Positions 1 to 9,867 of a DNA stretch of 64,000 nt are shown here, piece by piece. Under the pieces are notes generated by a model that worked only from the letters and a program-made list of their open reading frames with translations, was not told the origin of the DNA and searched no databases. How positions within the stretch are numbered: position 1 is the stretch's first letter; each line of letters starts with the position of its first letter. Location of the stretch: contig NZ_JALJAZ010000001.1 in NCBI RefSeq assembly GCF_022899245.1, forward strand, positions 2,205,001-2,269,000, given 5' to 3'. Made by a program: the position numbers and the translations under genes. The stretch is from Falsirhodobacter halotolerans (GTDB lineage Bacteria > Pseudomonadota > Alphaproteobacteria > Rhodobacterales > Rhodobacteraceae).

Positions 1-805
1 GGATTTCGCCGCGCAGACGTATCAGGCTGCCCTCCACCTCGGCCAGCCCGGCGATCGGGGTCTGGCACGACCCGTCCAGCGTTGCGAGGAAGGCGCGTTC
101 AGCCAGGATCCGGTCGGCGGTGGGACCATGATGGATCGAATCCAGCAGGCGGGCCACGCGGGCATCGTCCTTCCGCCGCTCGATCCCGATGGCCCCCTGC
201 GCCACGGCGGGCAGCATGTCGTCCACATCCACCGGGGTCTGTCCGACCGCCATCTTCAGCCGGTTCAGGCCCGCCATCGCAAGGAACGTCGCCTGCGCCA
301 CGCCATCCTCCAGCTTGCGCATCCGGGTCTGAAGGTTGCCGCGAAATTCGACCACCGACAGATCGGGCCGCCGCGCCAGAAGCTGCGCCCGCCGCCGCAG
401 GCTGGACGTGCCCACCACCGCGCCCCGGGGCAAATCCCGCAGCCCGCCGGAAACCGGCGACAGGAATGCGTCCCGCACGTCCTCCCGCGCCAGCCAGCAG
501 TTCAGGATCAGCCCGTCGGGCTGCAGCACCGGCATGTCCTTCATCGAATGCACGGCGATGTCGATGCCGCCGCACAAAAGCGCGTCCTCGATTTCCTTGG
601 TGAACAGCCCCTTGCCGCCCAGATCGCGCAGCGCACGGTCCTGCACCCGATCCCCGGTGGTCTTGATGGGAACGATGGCGAAACAGTCGGGCTCCAGCCC
701 CCAAGCGATGGCCAGACGGTCGCGCGTCTCCTCGGCCTGCGCAAGGGCGAGGGGCGATCCGCGGGTGCCGATCTTCAGGGGCGATTGGGGCATGGGCATG
801 GTCAT
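1..805 (-). CDS. hemC: Hydroxymethylbilane synthase (porphobilinogen deaminase), 3' end outside window
   Basis: Cytoplasmic enzyme that polymerises four porphobilinogen molecules into hydroxymethylbilane for haem and tetrapyrrole synthesis. The reading frame runs off the window start, so about 268 codons are visible and roughly the last 45 residues of a usual 310-residue enzyme are missing. The N-terminal KIGTRGSPLALAQ motif is clear, and the dipyrromethane-cofactor cysteine lies in GSCQTP at about residue 247. Three in-frame ATGs (805, 799, 793) precede the conserved start. The candidate -10 at 813-818 would put transcription start close to 806, so the true start may be a leaderless 805 or the downstream 793. 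It is divergent from hemE. Confidence 0.95.
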   Translation of the reverse strand, partial: MTMPMPQSPLKIGTRGSPLALAQAEETRDRLAIAWGLEPDCFAIVPIKTTGDRVQDRALRDLGGKGLFTKEIEDALLCGGIDIAVHSMKDMPVLQPDGLILNCWLAREDVRDAFLSPVSGGLRDLPRGAVVGTSSLRRRAQLLARRPDLSVVEFRGNLQTRMRKLEDGVAQATFLAMAGLNRLKMAVGQTPVDVDDMLPAVAQGAIGIERRKDDARVARLLDSIHHGPTADRILAERAFLATLDGSCQTPIAGLAEVEGSLIRLRGEI

Positions 806-812
806 GCCCGAA

Positions 813-864
813 GGTCTAGCTGTCCGCGCGCGGGTTGACAATCACCCGCCCCGCCCGACATGAA
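813..864. promoter_or_regulatory. Candidate overlapping divergent promoters for hemC and hemE
   Basis: TTGACAA at 835-841 can be read both ways. On the plus strand TTGACA (835-840) is followed after 18 bases by a weak CATGAA. On the minus strand TTGTCA (841-836) is followed after exactly 17 bases by TAGACC (818-813). The two -35 elements therefore share five bases. hemE also has a GGAGG ribosome site at 880-884, six bases before its ATG. Assignment is by eye only. Confidence 0.4.
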
Positions 865-890
865 CGCGGGTTCGAAAGCGGAGGCCCGAC

Positions 891-1916
891 ATGACCGACA
901 AGACCATCCTGCGCGCCCTGCGCGGCGAAACGCTGCCCGTGCCCCCGGTGTGGATGATGCGGCAGGCCGGCCGCTACCTGCCAGAATATCGCGCGACGCG
1001 GGCCAAGGCGGGGGATTTCCTGTCGCTGTGCTACACCCCCGATCTGGCGGCGGAAGTGACGTTGCAGCCGATCCGCCGCTATGGCTTCGACGCGGCGATC
1101 CTGTTTGCCGATATCCTGCTGATCCCGCAGGCTTTGGGTCTGGATCTGCGCTTCGTTCAGGGCGAAGGCCCGCGCCTGTCCACCGTGACCACGGCGGCGG
1201 AGGTGGCGGCCCTGCGCCCCGTGGGCGACATTCACGATACGCTTTCCCCCATCTATGAAACCGTCCGCATCCTGTCGCGCGCCCTGCCGCGCGAAACGAC
1301 GTTGATCGGTTTCGCCGGTGCGCCCTGGACCGTCGCCACCTATATGGTGGCCGGGCGCGGCACCCCGGATCAGGCGCCGGCGCATCGGTTCAAGGACACC
1401 GACCGCGCCGCCTTCTCCACCCTGATCGACCGGATCGCCGAGGCGACGATCGACTACCTTTCCGCCCAGATCGATGCCGGGGCCGAGGTGGTGAAGCTGT
1501 TCGACAGCTGGGCCGGATCCTTGAAGGGTCGCGATTTCGACGATTTCGCCCTCGCCCCCGCCGCCCGCATCATTGCCGAACTGAAACGCCGCCATCCCGG
1601 CATTCCCGTCATCGCCTTCCCGCGTGAGGCGAAGGAGCGGTATGTCGGCTTTGCCAAGGCGGTCGGGGCGGATGCCGTCGCACTGGACAACTCGGTCGAT
1701 GCCGATTGGGCGGCGGCCAATGTGCAGACGGCGGGCTGCGTGCAGGGCAACCTCGCCCCGCATCATCTGGTCGATCCCGCAAATCTGGAAGGCCAGACGC
1801 GCCGCATCGTCCGGGCATTTTCGGGGGGGCCGCATATCTTCAACCTCGGCCATGGCATCACCCCCGATGCCGATCCCGACAATGTGCACCGGATGCTGGC
1901 GGCGATCCGCGGCTGA
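891..1916 (+). CDS. hemE: Uroporphyrinogen decarboxylase
   Basis: Removes the four acetate carboxyls of uroporphyrinogen III to give coproporphyrinogen III, the step before HemF in this window. At 341 residues it has the usual family length. The first URO-D signature, with the substrate-binding arginines in [13 protein letters not shown], is at residues 21-33, and the second signature [12 protein letters not shown] is near residue 140. The start is set by a GGAGG ribosome site six bases upstream. It is divergent from hemC and ends before a nested hairpin shared with the convergent purU. Confidence 0.97.
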   Translation: MTDKTILRALRGETLPVPPVWMMRQAGRYLPEYRATRAKAGDFLSLCYTPDLAAEVTLQPIRRYGFDAAILFADILLIPQALGLDLRFVQGEGPRLSTVTTAAEVAALRPVGDIHDTLSPIYETVRILSRALPRETTLIGFAGAPWTVATYMVAGRGTPDQAPAHRFKDTDRAAFSTLIDRIAEATIDYLSAQIDAGAEVVKLFDSWAGSLKGRDFDDFALAPAARIIAELKRRHPGIPVIAFPREAKERYVGFAKAVGADAVALDNSVDADWAAANVQTAGCVQGNLAPHHLVDPANLEGQTRRIVRAFSGGPHIFNLGHGITPDADPDNVHRMLAAIRG

Positions 1917-1929
1917 CACCGTCCGCGGC

Positions 1930-1978
1930 AGCGGCGCGCGGCGACGGTCCCCGATGGGACCACGAGCCGCGCGCCGCT
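1930..1978. terminator. Nested inverted repeats between hemE and purU, probable bidirectional terminator
   Basis: A perfect 13-bp outer stem (1930-1942 with 1966-1978) encloses a second perfect 6-bp stem, GGTCCC (1946-1951) and GGGACC (1956-1961). Both convergent genes end at it, and the right arm covers two bases of the purU stop codon. There is no T-run on either side, so it may work as an mRNA 3'-end protector or with Rho rather than as a classical intrinsic terminator. Confidence 0.6.
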
Positions 1979-2858
1979 ACCCCATCCGTTCCGAGGCATA
2001 CCCGCCGGGCGAGGCGGGAAACACCACCGTCTTGCCCCCGCACATGAACACGCGGTGATGGATGTGCGCATGGACCGCGCGCGCCAGCACCGACGCCTCC
2101 ACCTCCCGCCCCAGACTGACGTAATCCTCGGGGCTTTGGGCATGGGTCACGCGCACCGTGTCCTGTTCGATGATCGGTCCTTCGTCCAGATCGGCGGTGA
2201 CGTAGTGGCTGGTCGCCCCGATCAGCTTCACCCCCCGCTCGAACGCCTGTTTATAGGGGTTGGCCCCCTTGAAGGACGGCAGGAAGGAATGGTGGATGTT
2301 GATGATCCGCCCCGACATCCGGGCGCAGAAGTCATCCGACAGCACCTGCATATACCGCGCCAGCACCACCAGTTCGGCCCCGGTCTCTTCCACCAGCGCC
2401 TCAAGACGGGCCTCCGCCTCGGCCTTGGTTGCGCGGGTCACGGGGATGTGGTGAAAGGGCAGATCGTGGTTCACCACCACCTTCTGATAGGTCAGATGGT
2501 TCGACACCACGCCCACGATTTCCACCGGCAGGGCCCCGATGCGCCAGCGATACAGAAGATCGTTCAGGCAATGGCCGAAATTTGACACCATCAGCAGAAC
2601 CTTCATGCGGGCGCGGCCATCGTGGATCGCCCAGGCCATCCCGAAAATCTCGGCCACCGGGGCGAAACCGTCACGCAGGCCATCGGCGGTGGCGCCCGTC
2701 TCCGGCTCGAACGTGACGCGGCAGAAGAACATGCCCGTCAGCGCATCGTCGAACTGCGACAGATCGGTGATGTTGCACCCCTGATCGGCCAGAAACCCCG
2801 ACAGGGCGGCCACGATCCCGCGACGCGAGGGGCATTGGACGGTCAGGACGTGGCGCAT
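1977..2858 (-). CDS. purU: Formyltetrahydrofolate deformylase
   Basis: Hydrolyses 10-formyltetrahydrofolate to tetrahydrofolate and formate, supplying formate for PurT and balancing one-carbon pools. The 293-residue protein has an N-terminal ACT domain (residues about 1-80, beginning MRHVLTVQCPSRRGIVAALS) and a C-terminal formyltransferase fold with the catalytic INIHHSFLPSFKG stretch near residue 185 and the aspartate in DLDEGPII. It is convergent with hemE. The upstream 60 bases separating it from glpK hold a 16-bp perfect palindrome that could be an operator. Confidence 0.95.
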   Translation of the reverse strand: MRHVLTVQCPSRRGIVAALSGFLADQGCNITDLSQFDDALTGMFFCRVTFEPETGATADGLRDGFAPVAEIFGMAWAIHDGRARMKVLLMVSNFGHCLNDLLYRWRIGALPVEIVGVVSNHLTYQKVVVNHDLPFHHIPVTRATKAEAEARLEALVEETGAELVVLARYMQVLSDDFCARMSGRIINIHHSFLPSFKGANPYKQAFERGVKLIGATSHYVTADLDEGPIIEQDTVRVTHAQSPEDYVSLGREVEASVLARAVHAHIHHRVFMCGGKTVVFPASPGGYASERMG

Positions 2859-2902
2859 GGGAAACTCCGGGGCAAGGTTGCCCGGACGATGCCCGCGGGG
2901 CG

Positions 2903-2918
2903 CGGATTGCGCAATCCG
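2903..2918. promoter_or_regulatory. 16-bp perfect palindrome upstream of purU
   Basis: CGGATTGCGCAATCCG reads identically on both strands with no spacer. It sits 45-60 bases upstream of the purU start and directly after the glpK stop codon. The lack of a loop argues for a protein-binding site rather than a terminator. The cognate regulator is unknown. Confidence 0.35.
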
Positions 2919-4373
2919 TCAAACGCCGATCGTGGCTTTCACGGCACGGGTCCAATGGGCATAGCGACGATCGCGCTCCGCCTCCTCCATCCCCGGATCG
3001 AACCGGCGGTCCAGCGCCCAGCGCGCGGCGAAATCGTCCATCCCGCCGCAGATCCCCGCCTGCCACCCGGCCAGCCAGGCCACGCCCAGCGCCGTGGTTT
3101 CCGTCACGCGGGGCCGATCCACGGGCGCGCCGATGATGTCGGCCAGAAATTGCATCGTCCAGTCCGACCGCGCCATGCCGCCATCCACCCGCAGCACGTC
3201 GGGCGTGCCGGACCAGTCGGCGCGCATCGCCTCCAACAGATCGCGGGTCTGAAACCCGACGCTTTGCAGCGCGGCGCGGGCGAATTCCTGCGGCCCCGTA
3301 TTGCGCGTCAGGCCGAAGATCGCGCCCCGGCTGTCGGGTTGCCACCACGGCGCGCCAAGGCCGGTGAAGGCGGGCACCAGAACCACGTCCTGTTCGTCAT
3401 CGGCCCGTTCGGCCATTCCTTGCGTGTCGGGGGCGGCGGCCACCACCCCCATCGCGTCGCGCAGCCATTGCACCACCGCCCCCGCGATGAAGATCGACCC
3501 TTCCAGCGCATAGGTCGCCTGCCCGTCCAGCCGCCAAGCGATGGTGGTCAGCAGGCGGTGCTGGCTTGCCACCCGCTCGCCCCCCGTATTCAACAGGGCG
3601 AAACAGCCGGTGCCGTAGGTGGACTTCATCATCCCCGGCGCGAAGCAGGCCTGCCCCATCGTCGCCGCCTGCTGATCACCCGCCATGCCAAGGATCGGCA
3701 CGGGATAGCCCAGGATCTCCGTCACCCCGAACTCGGTCGCGTTGTCGCGCACCTCGGGCAGCAGGGACATGGGAATGTCCAGCATCGCGCAGATCTCCGC
3801 GTCCCAATCGCCGGTGGTGATGTTGAACAGCATCGTCCGGCAGGCGTTGGTCGCGTCCGTCACATGCGCGCCGCCGGTCAGGTGCCAGACAAGGAAGCTG
3901 TCCACCGTGCCGAAGGCCAGCTCCCCCCGTTCGGCGCGGGCGCGGGCGTCCGGCACCTCGTCCAGCAGCCATTTCAGCTTGGTGGCCGAGAAATAGGGGT
4001 CGATCAGCAACCCCGTGCGATCCGTGATGGTCTGCTCGTGCCCCGCGTCGCGCAGCGTGTCGCAGAACCGCGCGGTGCGGCGGTCCTGCCAGACGATGGC
4101 GTTTGCCACGGCCTCGCCCGTCTTGCGATCCCACAGCACCACCGTCTCGCGCTGGTTGGTAATGCCGATGGCGGCGATCCTGTGATCCTTGGCCGCCTCC
4201 GTCACCACGGCCTGCGTCGTCGCCCACAGGTCCGCCGGATCGTGCTCCACCCAGCCGGAGCGGGGGAAATGCTGCGGAAACTCGCGCTGCGCGGTGGTCA
4301 ACGGGCGCAAGCCGTCGTCGAACACGATCGCGCGGGTGGAGGTGGTTCCCTGGTCGATGGCAAGAATGGTCAT
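2919..4373 (-). CDS. glpK: Glycerol kinase
   Basis: Phosphorylates glycerol to glycerol 3-phosphate with ATP. The 484-residue FGGY-family protein starts [19 protein letters not shown], the usual family N-terminus with the ATP-binding DQGTTSTR. The frame is open further upstream, but that part lies inside glpD. The chosen ATG overlaps the glpD stop as ATGA and has GAAGG upstream, so translation is probably coupled. glpD and glpK form a catabolic pair; no glpF transporter or glpR repressor is visible next to them. Confidence 0.96.
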   Translation of the reverse strand: MTILAIDQGTTSTRAIVFDDGLRPLTTAQREFPQHFPRSGWVEHDPADLWATTQAVVTEAAKDHRIAAIGITNQRETVVLWDRKTGEAVANAIVWQDRRTARFCDTLRDAGHEQTITDRTGLLIDPYFSATKLKWLLDEVPDARARAERGELAFGTVDSFLVWHLTGGAHVTDATNACRTMLFNITTGDWDAEICAMLDIPMSLLPEVRDNATEFGVTEILGYPVPILGMAGDQQAATMGQACFAPGMMKSTYGTGCFALLNTGGERVASQHRLLTTIAWRLDGQATYALEGSIFIAGAVVQWLRDAMGVVAAAPDTQGMAERADDEQDVVLVPAFTGLGAPWWQPDSRGAIFGLTRNTGPQEFARAALQSVGFQTRDLLEAMRADWSGTPDVLRVDGGMARSDWTMQFLADIIGAPVDRPRVTETTALGVAWLAGWQAGICGGMDDFAARWALDRRFDPGMEEAERDRRYAHWTRAVKATIGV

Positions 4374-5905
4374 CGTCTGGCCTTCATTGAACGGTCGATC
4401 TCGGACATTTGGTCGGGCGTCAGGCGCAGGCCCAGCTTGCTGCGCCGCCAGACGACATCCTCGGCCGTCCGGGCGAATTCGCGTTCGGCCAGCCAGACCA
4501 GTTCGGCATGATGCAGCGTGGCCCCGTAATCGCGGCCCAGATCGTCCACGGTCTGCGCGGGTCCCAGCACGTCCCACGCCTCGGTGCCATAGGCGCGGAT
4601 CAGGCGGGTGGCCCAGGCCTCGGTCAGGAACGGGTATCGTTGCGTCAACGCGGCCGTCAGCGCCCCCACCCCGTCATGGGCGAAATCGCCCCCCGGCAGG
4701 GCCACGCGCGCGGTCCACGCCCCCGTGGCCTGCGGAAAGAACGGCGCCAGCTTGGCCAGCGCCCCTTCGGCCAGTTTGCGATAGGTGGTGATCTTGCCGC
4801 CGAACACGCTCAGGATCGGGGGGCCGTCGGCATCCAGGCTCAGGACATATTCGCGCGTCGCCGCCTGCGCCGCCTGCGCCCCGTCATTATAAAGTGGTCG
4901 CACCCCGGAATAGGTCCAGACGACCTGATCCCGCGTCACCGGCACCTTGAAATAGCGGGACGCGAACGCGCACAGATAATCCTGCTCCTCCGGCGTGCAG
5001 ACGGGATGGGCCGGACCGCCGTGATGATCCTGATCCGTGGTGCCGATCAGGGTGAAATCCTGTTCATAGGGGATGGCGAAGATGATGCGCCCGTCCTCGC
5101 CCTGAAAGAAATAGGCCCGGTCGTGATCGGTCAGGCGCGGCACGACGATATGGCTGCCGCGCACCAGACGGATGCCTTCGCGCGTGGCGACATGGGCGGT
5201 GTCCTTCACCACATGCTCCACCCACGGGCCGCCGGCATTCACCAAGGCCCGGGCGTGGAACGTGCCGGCGGTCGTCTCGATCCGCCAGACGTCCCCTTCC
5301 CGCCGCGCATCGGTCACGCGGGTGCGGGTCAGGATTCTCGCCCCCCGCGCCTCGGCGTCGCGGGCGTTCAGGACGACCAGACGCGCATCGTCCACCCAAC
5401 AGTCGGAATATTCGTAGGCCAGCCGGAATTTCGGGTCCAGCGCCCGCCCCGCCGGATCGGTCGCAAGGTCCAGCTTGCGCGTGCCGGGCAGGATTTTCCG
5501 CCCGCCCAGATTGTCATAGAGAAACAGCCCCAGGCGGATCAGCCACGCCGGACGCCGCCCGCGCATCCACGGCATGACGGTGGACAGAAGGCGCGAGGTC
5601 GGCGTCTCCCCCGCAAACCGCATGTCGCCATGCCATGGCAGCACGAAGCGCATGGGCCAGCTGATATGCGGCATGGCCACCAGAAGCGTCTCCCGCTCGC
5701 GCAGGGCCTCGCGCACCAGATGGATGTCGAAATACTCCAGATAGCGCAGCCCGCCGTGAAACAGCTTGGTCGAGGCCGAGGAGGTCGCCTGCGCCAGATC
5801 CCCTTGTTCGGCCAGCACCACGCGCAGGCCGCGCCCCGCCGCGTCCCGCGCGATGCCCGTCCCGTTGACGCCGCCGCCGATGATGAAGATGTCTGTCGTG
5901 TCCAT
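4370..5905 (-). CDS. glpD: FAD-dependent glycerol-3-phosphate dehydrogenase
   Basis: Membrane-associated flavoenzyme that oxidises glycerol 3-phosphate to dihydroxyacetone phosphate and passes electrons to quinone. The 511-residue protein has the N-terminal dinucleotide-binding [17 protein letters not shown] at residues 10-26 and the [17 protein letters not shown] segment typical of GlpD. It is the first gene of the glpDK pair and overlaps glpK by four bases. Its 107-base upstream region, shared with a divergent small zincin gene, contains no promoter I can assign with confidence. Confidence 0.96.
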   Translation of the reverse strand: MDTTDIFIIGGGVNGTGIARDAAGRGLRVVLAEQGDLAQATSSASTKLFHGGLRYLEYFDIHLVREALRERETLLVAMPHISWPMRFVLPWHGDMRFAGETPTSRLLSTVMPWMRGRRPAWLIRLGLFLYDNLGGRKILPGTRKLDLATDPAGRALDPKFRLAYEYSDCWVDDARLVVLNARDAEARGARILTRTRVTDARREGDVWRIETTAGTFHARALVNAGGPWVEHVVKDTAHVATREGIRLVRGSHIVVPRLTDHDRAYFFQGEDGRIIFAIPYEQDFTLIGTTDQDHHGGPAHPVCTPEEQDYLCAFASRYFKVPVTRDQVVWTYSGVRPLYNDGAQAAQAATREYVLSLDADGPPILSVFGGKITTYRKLAEGALAKLAPFFPQATGAWTARVALPGGDFAHDGVGALTAALTQRYPFLTEAWATRLIRAYGTEAWDVLGPAQTVDDLGRDYGATLHHAELVWLAEREFARTAEDVVWRRSKLGLRLTPDQMSEIDRSMKARR

Positions 5906-6012
5906 GCGCCCGCCCTTTGTGTCCCACCTAGGTCAACAGGAGGTCTGCGACAACCATCGGACGGGCATAGGACGGGCTTGGCGGCGCGCGCACGCCCGCG
6001 TATGACGGGGGC

Positions 6013-6408
6013 ATGGACCAGACCGCCCCCGACCTCGACACCGTGGAAACCATCGCCCGCGACGCGATCGAGGCGTTGCCCGCGCATTGGCGCACCCCCG
6101 CCCGCGCCGTGGTTCTGATCGTGGAGGATTTCCCGTCCCCCGACCTGCTGGACGCGATGGAAATGGACGACCCCTACGAGCTGACGGGCCTGTATGAGGG
6201 TATCCCGCTGACCGAGAAATCGGTGATGGACCAGCCGATGGGGCCGGACATGATCCGCCTGTTCCGCCGCCCGATCCTGGACGAATGGTGCGACCGGGGG
6301 AATGTCACGCTGACCGAACTGGTCACCCATGTGCTGATCCACGAACTGGCCCATCATTTCGGGTGGTCCGACGACGATATCGCCGCCATCGACCCGTGGT
6401 GGGAATGA
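6013..6408 (+). CDS. Small zincin-like metallopeptidase-family protein
   Basis: A 131-residue protein with a zinc-protease motif near its C-terminus: HELAHHFGWSDDD at residues 110-122, with H110, E111 and H114 as expected for HExxH and a downstream aspartate as a possible third ligand. There is no signal peptide, so it should be cytoplasmic. Small proteins of this type are widespread in alphaproteobacteria and are annotated only as a metallopeptidase family; substrate and role are unknown. It is divergent from glpD and 32 bases upstream of an exported metallo-beta-lactamase-fold protein. Confidence 0.85.
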   Translation: MDQTAPDLDTVETIARDAIEALPAHWRTPARAVVLIVEDFPSPDLLDAMEMDDPYELTGLYEGIPLTEKSVMDQPMGPDMIRLFRRPILDEWCDRGNVTLTELVTHVLIHELAHHFGWSDDDIAAIDPWWE

Positions 6409-6440
6409 CCTATCTGCCCCTCCACACACAGGAGGACACC

Positions 6441-7394
6441 ATGACCTTGACCCGACGTATGGCCCTGGCCTCGGGCGCTGCCCTGCCGCTGGCCACCCTG
6501 CCCGCCTTCGCCCAGGCCCCCAGCCAATCCGCCAAACCCCCGACCCGCCCCGAGGTGCAGCCGATGACCGACCCGCGCGCCCACCGCATCCCCTTCGGGT
6601 CGATGACCGTGATCGTGCTTCTGGCCGGTCAGCAGCAGGGCACCAACCCGCACGAAACCTTCGGCCTGAACGCAAGCGCCGAAGATTTCACCGCCCTGTC
6701 GCAGGCCAACTTCATTCCCGACGATCGCAGCCTGTCCAGCTACAGCCCCGTCGTGGTCCGGTCGGGGGATGAGGTCGTGCTGTTCGACACGGGCCTTGCC
6801 CCCGAGGGTATCCTTGGTCCGCTGGCCGATGCGGGGCTTGCGCCCGCCGACATCACCACGGTCGTGCTGACCCATATGCACGGCGACCATATCGGCGGAT
6901 TTTCCGACGGCACGACCGCCACCTTCCCCAATGCGCGCTTCGTGGCGGGACGGGTGGAGATGGAGCATTGGATGGGCGCGGGGAACGAGACGTTCGACAC
7001 CAAGATCCGCCCCTTCGCCGATCAGTTCGACCTGATCGCGGGCGGGGATGAGGTCATCCCCGGCATCACCGCGCGCGAGGCGTTCGGCCACACGCCGGGG
7101 CACATGGCCTTCCTGCTGACCAACGATGCCAACGACCGGATGATGCTGACCGCCGACACGACGAACCATTACGTCTGGTCGCTGGCCCGCCCGGACTGGG
7201 AGGTGCGGTTCGACATGGACAAGGCCGCCGCCGCCACGACACGGCGCGAGATCCTGTCGATGCTGGCCGAGGAGCGTCTTCCCTTCATCGGCTATCACAT
7301 GCCGTTTCCGGCAGTGGGATTCGTGGCCGAAACCGATGACGGCTTCCGCTTCATGCCCGCGACCTATCAGTTCTCGTTCGACGAGGAAGGCTGA
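6441..7394 (+). CDS. Exported MBL-fold metallohydrolase
   Basis: A 317-residue protein with an N-terminal Tat-like signal (TRRMALASGAA, cleavage after about residue 24) and a metallo-beta-lactamase fold. Zinc ligands are visible: HMHGDH at 145-150, H217 or H221 in GHTPGH, D239 and H286. The start is fixed by GGAGGA at 6431-6436. An in-frame extension upstream overlaps the zincin gene and is not needed. The substrate is unknown; relatives include quorum-signal lactonases and general hydrolases. The last 28 bases overlap the convergent YcjF-like gene. Confidence 0.88.
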   Translation: MTLTRRMALASGAALPLATLPAFAQAPSQSAKPPTRPEVQPMTDPRAHRIPFGSMTVIVLLAGQQQGTNPHETFGLNASAEDFTALSQANFIPDDRSLSSYSPVVVRSGDEVVLFDTGLAPEGILGPLADAGLAPADITTVVLTHMHGDHIGGFSDGTTATFPNARFVAGRVEMEHWMGAGNETFDTKIRPFADQFDLIAGGDEVIPGITAREAFGHTPGHMAFLLTNDANDRMMLTADTTNHYVWSLARPDWEVRFDMDKAAAATTRREILSMLAEERLPFIGYHMPFPAVGFVAETDDGFRFMPATYQFSFDEEG

Positions 7395-8374
7395 GAAGGG
7401 GAAGGCTGATCGGCCTTCTCCCACAGTCCCGTCAGCGCGCGGGACAGAAGGTTCGGGATGCGGGGTTTCGGGGCGGCGTGGAACGGCATGGGGCGGCTCA
7501 GCTCCATCGCCGCCACCCCGATCCGCGCGGTCAGGGCGGCGTTGATCATCCCCTCGCCGAACCGGCGCGACACGCGGGCGAGCAGCCCGCCCCCCGCCAC
7601 CGAATGAACCAGATCGTCGGTCACGGCCAGCGCGCCGGTGGCCGCGAGGTAGGAGAACACCCGCCCCATCAGCTTCAGGCTGCCGACATGGCCCGCCCGC
7701 CCGCCATAAATCTCGGCGATCCGCCGCACCATCCGCAGGTTGGCATAGAGCGCCGTGGCCACATCGGCCAGCGCCAGCGGGATCAGCGCGGTGGCGATGG
7801 CCACCTGACGCGAGGCGCCCTCGATCTCGCGCCGCGCAGCCTGATCCAAGGGGGCGAGCAGTTCGGTCTCCGTCATCTCCAGCAGGGCATCGGCATCGAA
7901 GGTCTCCTCCTGCCGTTCCTTCAGGCGCGCGACGGCCCAGGCTTGGTCGGGACGGTGGGCATAGAGCGCCTCCACCCCCGCCGCGACTTTGCGCGCGGCC
8001 TTCACGTCATCGCGCGCGGCCACGGTGTCCGCCCGCAGATGATCCAGCTTGCCCAGACGCAGATAGGCCAGCGCCTCCCGCCCCGCCAGAAGGAACGCCG
8101 CCAGCGCCGCGAGCCCGATCAGCGCGAAGGCGATCGACCCCAGCACCGTGTTCCGGTCCAGCAGCGACGCCACGAAATCATAGGCCACGACCGACAGGAC
8201 AAAGCCCGCCGCCGCGCCGAAGGCCCAGACCGCGAACCGCCACAGGCGCGACCGGGGCCGTGCGCCGATGCGGATGGCGGCGGCCATCGCCCCTTCGCGC
8301 GGCAGGTCGGGCACGGGCGGGGCGGCGGCGGGATCGGCCTGATCCTCCCACTCCATCAGAACGGGTTTCTTCAT
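7367..8374 (-). CDS. YcjF/TIGR01620-type inner membrane protein
   Basis: A 335-residue protein with a short acidic/proline-rich N-terminus, two hydrophobic segments at roughly residues 45-65 and 75-95, and a C-terminal DUF697-like region. In E. coli the homologue ycjF sits beside ycjX in the phage-shock regulon; the same pairing occurs here, with this ATG overlapping the ycjX-like stop as ATGA. It probably has an envelope role. The start is MKKPVLMEW; the longer frame upstream lies inside ycjX. The 3' end overlaps the MBL gene by 28 bases. Confidence 0.85.
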   Translation of the reverse strand: MKKPVLMEWEDQADPAAAPPVPDLPREGAMAAAIRIGARPRSRLWRFAVWAFGAAAGFVLSVVAYDFVASLLDRNTVLGSIAFALIGLAALAAFLLAGREALAYLRLGKLDHLRADTVAARDDVKAARKVAAGVEALYAHRPDQAWAVARLKERQEETFDADALLEMTETELLAPLDQAARREIEGASRQVAIATALIPLALADVATALYANLRMVRRIAEIYGGRAGHVGSLKLMGRVFSYLAATGALAVTDDLVHSVAGGGLLARVSRRFGEGMINAALTARIGVAAMELSRPMPFHAAPKPRIPNLLSRALTGLWEKADQPSPSQPSSSNEN

Positions 8375-9795
8375 AGCCGGTCTCCGATCAGAAACTCCGC
8401 CGCGCGGTCGAGGCGGATGTGCGGCGGCCCTTCGCCGGGGCGCAGGGTGGTGCGGGCGGGGGCAAAGGACATGAGCGCGAATTCGGCATCGAGCCACCCT
8501 TCCGCCCCTTCGCGCGCGGGGGAAAGAAGGCGCGCGGGGTCGGCGGGCAGTTCGCCGGGATAGAGCGCGACCTGCCGCCCGTCCATCAGCCGCCCGCGCA
8601 CCGCCTCCACCGTCTCGCCATGACGCGTCACGGTTTCCTCCACCGTGGCGCGCAGGGACGCCAGCGACATGGCTTCGGTCCGTGCGCCCGCGAAATTCGC
8701 GCGGTCGCGGGCATCGCGCAACAACGCCTCCATGATCGCGGTCAGGCGCGGATGCTGGGTGTGGTGGATGTGGTCGGCCTTGGTGGCGGCGAACAGAATG
8801 CGCTCCACCCGCTTGCCCATCAGGATCTGGCTGAGGAAGCTGTTGGCGCCGGGGCGAAAGGCGATCAGGATGTCGGCCATGGTGCGGCGCAGATCCTCCA
8901 GCGCCTGCGGGCCCGCATGGATCGCGCCCAGCGCGTCCACCAGCACGACCTGCCGGTCGATCCGCGCGAAATGGTTGCGGAAGAAGGGGCGGACGACCTT
9001 GGATTTGTAGCCCTCATACCGCCGGGCCATCTCGTGCCACAGGCTGCCCTTGGGCGCATCGCCCGGTTTCGGCAGGGGCGCGAAGGTCAGCACGGGCGAT
9101 CCCGCCAGATCGCCCGGCAGCAGGAACCGCCCCGGTGTGCAGTCGGAATACCCATCCTCGCGCGCGGCGTTCAGATAGGCGGTGAAACTGTCGGCCAGCG
9201 CCTGCGCGCGGGATTCGTCCAAGGGGCGCGATCCATCCTCGGCCCGCGCGGTCGCCAGATAATCGCGGGCCTGCGGGCGCCGCGCGATGCGGGCGAAGGT
9301 GGCGTCGGACCACGCCTCGTAACTCTGACCCAGAAGCGACAAGTCCAGAAGCCATTCGCCGGGATAGTCGATGATGTCGAGATGCACCGTCCGCACCCCC
9401 TGCACGCCCGCGAACATCCCCGTGGGCCGCACGCGGAACGACAGGCGCAGTTCCGACACCGCGCGGGTGGAGGCGGGCCAGCGCGGCGTATCGCCGGTCA
9501 GCGCGGCCAGATGCTCCTCATAGGCGAAGCGCGGAAGGGTCATGTCGGGCTGGGGCTGAAGCCACACCGCCTCGATCCGGCCCGCCGCATGGGCCTTCAG
9601 TTGCGGCATCCGGCCCCGGTCCAGCAGGTTCGCGACCAGCCCCGTGATGAACACCGTCTTGCCCGCCCGCGACAGGCCCGTGACGCCCAGCCGGATCACC
9701 GGATCGGCCATCAGCCCGGTCATGCTGGCCATCGTGCCCTCGATCCGGCGGGTGACAGAGTCGGTCAGGGAGGACAGGGGCACGCGCATCTCCAT
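8371..9795 (-). CDS. ycjX: YcjX-family P-loop NTPase
   Basis: A 474-residue GTPase-like protein of the YcjX/DUF463 family. The Walker A motif GLSRAGKT is at residues 40-47, and IDYPGEWLLDL looks like the family's switch region. No transmembrane segment is apparent. The function is not well defined; the E. coli orthologue is induced by membrane stress as part of the Psp regulon. It is translationally coupled to the membrane protein downstream, suggesting a two-component membrane module. No pspABC genes are visible in the window. The 72-base upstream gap is shared with divergent truA. Confidence 0.88.
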   Translation of the reverse strand: MEMRVPLSSLTDSVTRRIEGTMASMTGLMADPVIRLGVTGLSRAGKTVFITGLVANLLDRGRMPQLKAHAAGRIEAVWLQPQPDMTLPRFAYEEHLAALTGDTPRWPASTRAVSELRLSFRVRPTGMFAGVQGVRTVHLDIIDYPGEWLLDLSLLGQSYEAWSDATFARIARRPQARDYLATARAEDGSRPLDESRAQALADSFTAYLNAAREDGYSDCTPGRFLLPGDLAGSPVLTFAPLPKPGDAPKGSLWHEMARRYEGYKSKVVRPFFRNHFARIDRQVVLVDALGAIHAGPQALEDLRRTMADILIAFRPGANSFLSQILMGKRVERILFAATKADHIHHTQHPRLTAIMEALLRDARDRANFAGARTEAMSLASLRATVEETVTRHGETVEAVRGRLMDGRQVALYPGELPADPARLLSPAREGAEGWLDAEFALMSFAPARTTLRPGEGPPHIRLDRAAEFLIGDRL

Positions 9796-9867
9796 CAGGC
9801 TTGCCCCCTGATGTAGGCCAAAGGTGCGGGCTTGTGTAGGGCATGGCCCCGGTGGTAATCCCCGCCC

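Noticed and set aside
2622-4511. A 629-codon open frame antisense to purU/glpK
   Set aside because: It has the same shadow composition and covers conserved genes on the other strand.
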